From assembly GCA_032871835.1 (NCBI GenBank), contig CM065301.1, positions 76,726,069 through 76,790,068 on the forward strand: a DNA stretch of 64,000 bases, written 5' to 3'. Positions 60,621 through 64,000 of this stretch are shown one piece after another. The position numbers were made by a program, and so were the translations under genes. Position 1 is the first letter of the stretch. Each line of letters starts with the position of its first letter. The stretch is from Dipteronia dyeriana. Taxonomy: Eukaryota; Streptophyta; Magnoliopsida; Sapindales; Sapindaceae. The notes beneath the pieces were generated by a model. That model was not told where the DNA came from. It worked only from the letters and a program-made list of their open reading frames with translations, and made no database searches.

Positions 60621-61429
60621 TTGGCAAATCCTAATAAATAAAATGAAGAATCAAATTTGTTTATTTTCCTGTTCAACAACTCATAAAATACGAAAACTAT
60701 GTGAGCATTCATGGTAATGTCATTTCTCTTCAAATTGAGTTAGGTAAAAATCAACTTCGATCATGTACCATGAGAATCAAACAACATAAAAATGAGAAAT
60801 ACTAAAATGTTGATTTTTTTGACATAATACTAAAATGTTTTTTATTTTTTAACATGAGTTTCACTAACAATTATAACCAAATCAAGGATGAAAAATTGCT
60901 GAAAAGTAAAATTTTAAATATTATTACAACATTATAATATAATTATATTAAGGGGAAAACTTTTATTTAAAGTAAGTTATTTTAGTTAGATATTTACATT
61001 CTTAAATCAAATTTGGGTGAATTTCATTTTGGTCGCCATCTTTATTTCCATCTTTTTTTTTTCCATTACAACGTTTTGATAGATCTTGACATTAATTTAT
61101 TCCTTGCTAAGTCCCAAAATTATCAAAATTACATCAGTTTGGCATCTCTATTAGTCGATCATCATTAATCAAACTTAATGGTTCCGAATATATTTTTGTT
61201 TTTAAACACGAAATACACCACGTTTGCTCATGAAAATTGTATAATTTACGGATTAGTTGTTAGAGCGTTCAACCTCACCTAAAGTTAGGGAAAGTTAGTT
61301 CCAATATTCAATATATATAAGAATTATCTGGTAATTATTTGTGATGTTGTGACGTGTGCCATAAGGAGATGTATAATAACAACTATTTTATTTCTATAAA
61401 AGGAAATGATATAATTTTACTAAATTCTC
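60621..61429. other. Upstream AT-rich spacer of the X8 gene
   Basis: No coding region or element ends recognised. Confidence 0.45.
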
Positions 61430-61938
61430 TACTTTTTTGATGAAATGTCATATATTTATAGCGTCTTTATTATATTAACAATTTAAGTCTCTTGTTTTTT
61501 TTTTTAAATACACCACTTTAGTTCATTTAACTAAAATATTAATGGTTAACTCTAACCGTATATATAAAAGTATAATTTTACCTTTATTAAAATGATTTAT
61601 CCAGTTTTAAAAATAAATAATATTAAAATGGTTTTTAAAAATAAATAAACAACAAAAAATATTTTCTAAAAAAAATAAAAAAAGGAAAAAAAGCAATGGA
61701 TTAAGAAAAAGATAAAATTAAGATAAATAATAAATTGAAAATACTTTATAAATTTAAAAAAAAAACAAAAAAAAAAAATATATATGGATCTCCACCATCG
61801 GATCGATCCAAATCCCCTGGAGATCTATTTACTTTTAAAAAAACTTTCTCTTAACTTTTTGAAATAATTTTATTTTTTTAAAATACTTTCAATTTATTAT
61901 TTATTTTAACTTTATATTTTCCCAATCCATTAGTTTTT

Positions 61939-61969
<31 letters not shown>

Positions 61970-62030
61970 AGAAAATAATTTATTGTTGTTTATTTATTTT
62001 TATAAACCATTTTAAAATTATTTATTAACC
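61430..62030. repeat. Long AT-rich foldback
   Basis: The arm 61611-61770 (atggtttttaaaaataaata, aacaac, then caatggatt) is inverted at 61850-62027 (minus strand: atggtttataaaaataaata, aacaac, then taatggatt), with a loop at about 61785-61840 that itself pairs (gatctcc and ggagatc). The left outer part (61430-61560) is shared with 26314-26460; the matching right outer part is missing, so the element is truncated. Confidence 0.75.
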
Positions 62031-62599
62031 AAAAACGTTGGCAACTTCTCCAAAGAAGTATTTTCCCCGCTGGAGAGAACCCGATCGGCTACAGACCTAA
62101 GTTCGATAGATCTCGGCCTTGGTCCCATCAAACGTCGAATTTGGTACCTCCAGTGCCGAGGAAGGACTTGATCCACCAAGGACTCGACCTCATGAGGGAC
62201 CCGGTCCTCCAAGCACCCCGCATTGACAACCTGGATCACCGTACCATCGGAACCCGATGAGTACCCAGTCCTAACTAGTACCCGGTCGTTAGAGGTACCA
62301 GACCGCCATCTTCAGACTCGGTCCAACACCTTGAAATTCCTTGTTAACAAGCAAGAATAAGCAACCCACCAAGCAACGGACTACACTTGTAGCCGCAACC
62401 CAAACCTCTAAGCACCCCAGAATCTTCTAAAACGGGTCAAACACCTCAACCAACCACCAAACCACGGTTAGGGTTGATGTTAGCCCTAGAACAAGGTCAC
62501 ATAGGAGGAAAGGGAACCGGGGCAACCTGCAGTAGGTGGTTGAGCAATTAATGTAGGGACATCAGGCATAGAGAGGGAAAGATAAGGAACCTACAGGTG
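62031..62599. other. GC-richer unrecognised segment
   Basis: The 62040-62460 stretch is less AT-rich than its surroundings and holds a 73-codon minus-strand frame without recognised motif. It may be the 3' untranslated part of the neighbouring LINE. Confidence 0.35.
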
Positions 62600-64000
62600 G
62601 GATCCCCTCGTAGCCATGCCACACCAACGGTTAGATCTTAACCCACTAAAGCACCAACCAATGTCAACGATACGAGCCCAATTGGAATCAAGAGCAGCGT
62701 CACAATTAATCTTGTATAAACTTCTGCATGGGTGAAACCATTTAACAATGCCACTTCTGCACTAATAGTGAACAATATTCTCACTAGAAATGTTATTTTT
62801 GAACTCTACAAGATTTTTTTTTTTACCTAAACCACCATATCCATCTTCGGCTCACTGTGCAGACCAAAATCACAAACAAACCAAACTCTCCACACTATTA
62901 TACAGAAGAGTTTCAAGTCCTCAAAATTTAAGCTGAAGCAGATCAAGAATGAAGTCTAAGAAACTGTTGTACGTACTTTTTAAAAGTAACCCTGCTTGGT
63001 AGCCACAATTTTCGAGCATGTTTGAGTTTTTTTACACTCCCACAAAGTATGAATCGTTGACTCTCCTCTTCCTCTACACGAAGGGCATTTATCATCAACT
63101 GGATTTTTTGTTGGAGGAGATTGGGCACAGTTGGAATCTAGTTAAGGCATGCCCTCTATATGAAAATTTTGATCTTTAAAAGTAACCTCAATCTTTAGAG
63201 AGTTTTCCACCAAGAGGTGTTGGTACCAGACCCACCATTGGAAGCACACGGTTGCTGCTCTATGGTTCGAGTAATTCGATAGCCACTTTTAACATTGAAC
63301 ACACCATTGTCATCATAATGCCTTATGAGGCAGTCACTATGGCTTTTAGTACTAGTAGTACTAGTAGAAATGCTGAGACTAGCTACCATGTCATCATTGT
63401 AAAAATTATGCTCAATTACTTTGATGTCCCAACTGCCAAAAAGAGTCATGAGGTGATTTACTATCTTATTTTCATGCATATTTGGTGGAGAAATAACTTT
63501 GAAGGTAGCTGGTCTGGTAATCCATTTCTCCTTATAAATTTAGATCGATGTGCTATTGCCTACTCTCTCTCTTAATCCTTTGTTAAGAATTTCTCTACCC
63601 CAGATGAGACTATTCCAAATAACGGAAGCAACAGAGCTTTTAGAAGCATCCATGAAGTTAGTATCTTTGAAGTAACAACCTTTGAGAACTCTAGCTATTA
63701 AGGAATCAGAGTTTTTTAGAATTCTCCAGCCTTGGTTTACCAATATAACCCTATTAAAAGCCTTGAACTCATAAAAACCCAAACCACCCTAACTCATGTG
63801 CATACAAAGGAAATACCATGAGCCTAGTGCACTTTCTACTCATTTTCATTGCTCCCCTACCAAAAACGATTGCAAAGTCTTTGAATCTCATATATCAAAC
63901 TTTTAGGTAGTCAGAAAAAATTCATGGCATAGGTTAGGGTAGACTGCACAACTGCTTTAATGAGGATTTCTTTACCACCTGGTGACAGTAGCTTTTCACC
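62600..64000 (-). pseudogene. LINE (non-LTR retrotransposon) 3' part, decayed, runs off the window
   Basis: On the minus strand from the window edge: reverse transcriptase tail (LSPGGKEILIKAVVQS, then NRFWWG-like text with stops), GFYEFKAFNRVILVNQGWRI and LIARVLKGCYFKDTNFMDA at 63600-63780, the linker GVFNVKSGYRI near 63270, a zinc-binding zf-RVT remnant at 62943-63128, and RNase H text (LYKINCDAALDSN) near 62690-62725. Frame changes and stops are frequent. Typical plant L1-type order. Confidence 0.85.

Noticed and set aside
60385..60627. Longer X8 N-terminus starting at 60627
   Set aside because: It overlaps the probable TATA box and would read through the inferred first donor; the start at 60558 gives a normal signal peptide.

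Overview
This is an AT-rich nuclear window from a flowering plant, most likely a core eudicot. The evidence is spliced genes with GT-AG introns, plant-only gene families (a TOM1-family membrane protein, a plant-type mTERF, a GH3 beta-xylosidase, a SAC51-type bHLH, an X8-domain protein) and a dense load of plant transposons: a Tat-lineage Gypsy element, hAT, MULE and Tourist-like elements, and a LINE. The species cannot be named from the sequence alone. No bacterial genes, CRISPR array, rRNA or tRNA was seen.

Layout. 1-1150 is upstream AT-rich DNA. 1352-13238 (+) is a 13-exon gene for a 356-aa multi-pass membrane protein of the THH1/TOM1/TOM3 (DUF1084) family; every exon phase closes. 13490-19050 is a transposon-derived spacer with nested inverted-repeat elements and a CA/TA microsatellite. 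19467-21908 (+) is an uninterrupted 813-aa mTERF gene whose C-terminal half is an in-frame 636-bp tandem duplication; the 5' stub of a second mTERF copy lies at about 22660-22795. 22800-27900 is a mosaic of small non-autonomous elements, several with clear target-site duplications (TSDs). 27918-39773 is a nearly complete but mutated Tat-type Gypsy element (LTRs of about 0.9 kb, 5-bp TSD) with a second RNase H and a long antisense ORF region between pol and the 3' LTR. 41559-43917 is a 2.4-kb hAT element with a decayed transposase; 44980-48120 holds more inverted-repeat elements.

The right part is gene-rich. 49047-52014 (+) is a 7-exon, 807-aa secreted GH3 beta-xylosidase/arabinofuranosidase. 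53130-53864 (-) is a bHLH144/SACL3-like regulator. Its leader carries a 48-aa upstream ORF, split by an intron, whose C-terminus matches the conserved SAC51-family uORF; this is the strongest regulatory finding. 58034-60558 (-) is a 7-exon, 219-aa secreted protein with two X8 domains, with a Tourist-like MITE in intron 4. 61430-62030 is a long AT-rich foldback, and 62600-64000 (-) is the decayed 3' part of a LINE that runs off the window.

The host genes do not form a pathway cluster. The xylosidase and the X8 protein are both extracellular carbohydrate-related proteins, and SAC51-family bHLHs act in xylem development, but their closeness is best read as chance. Exon models come from reading splice sites and phase by eye; family names rest on recognised motifs, not on a database search.
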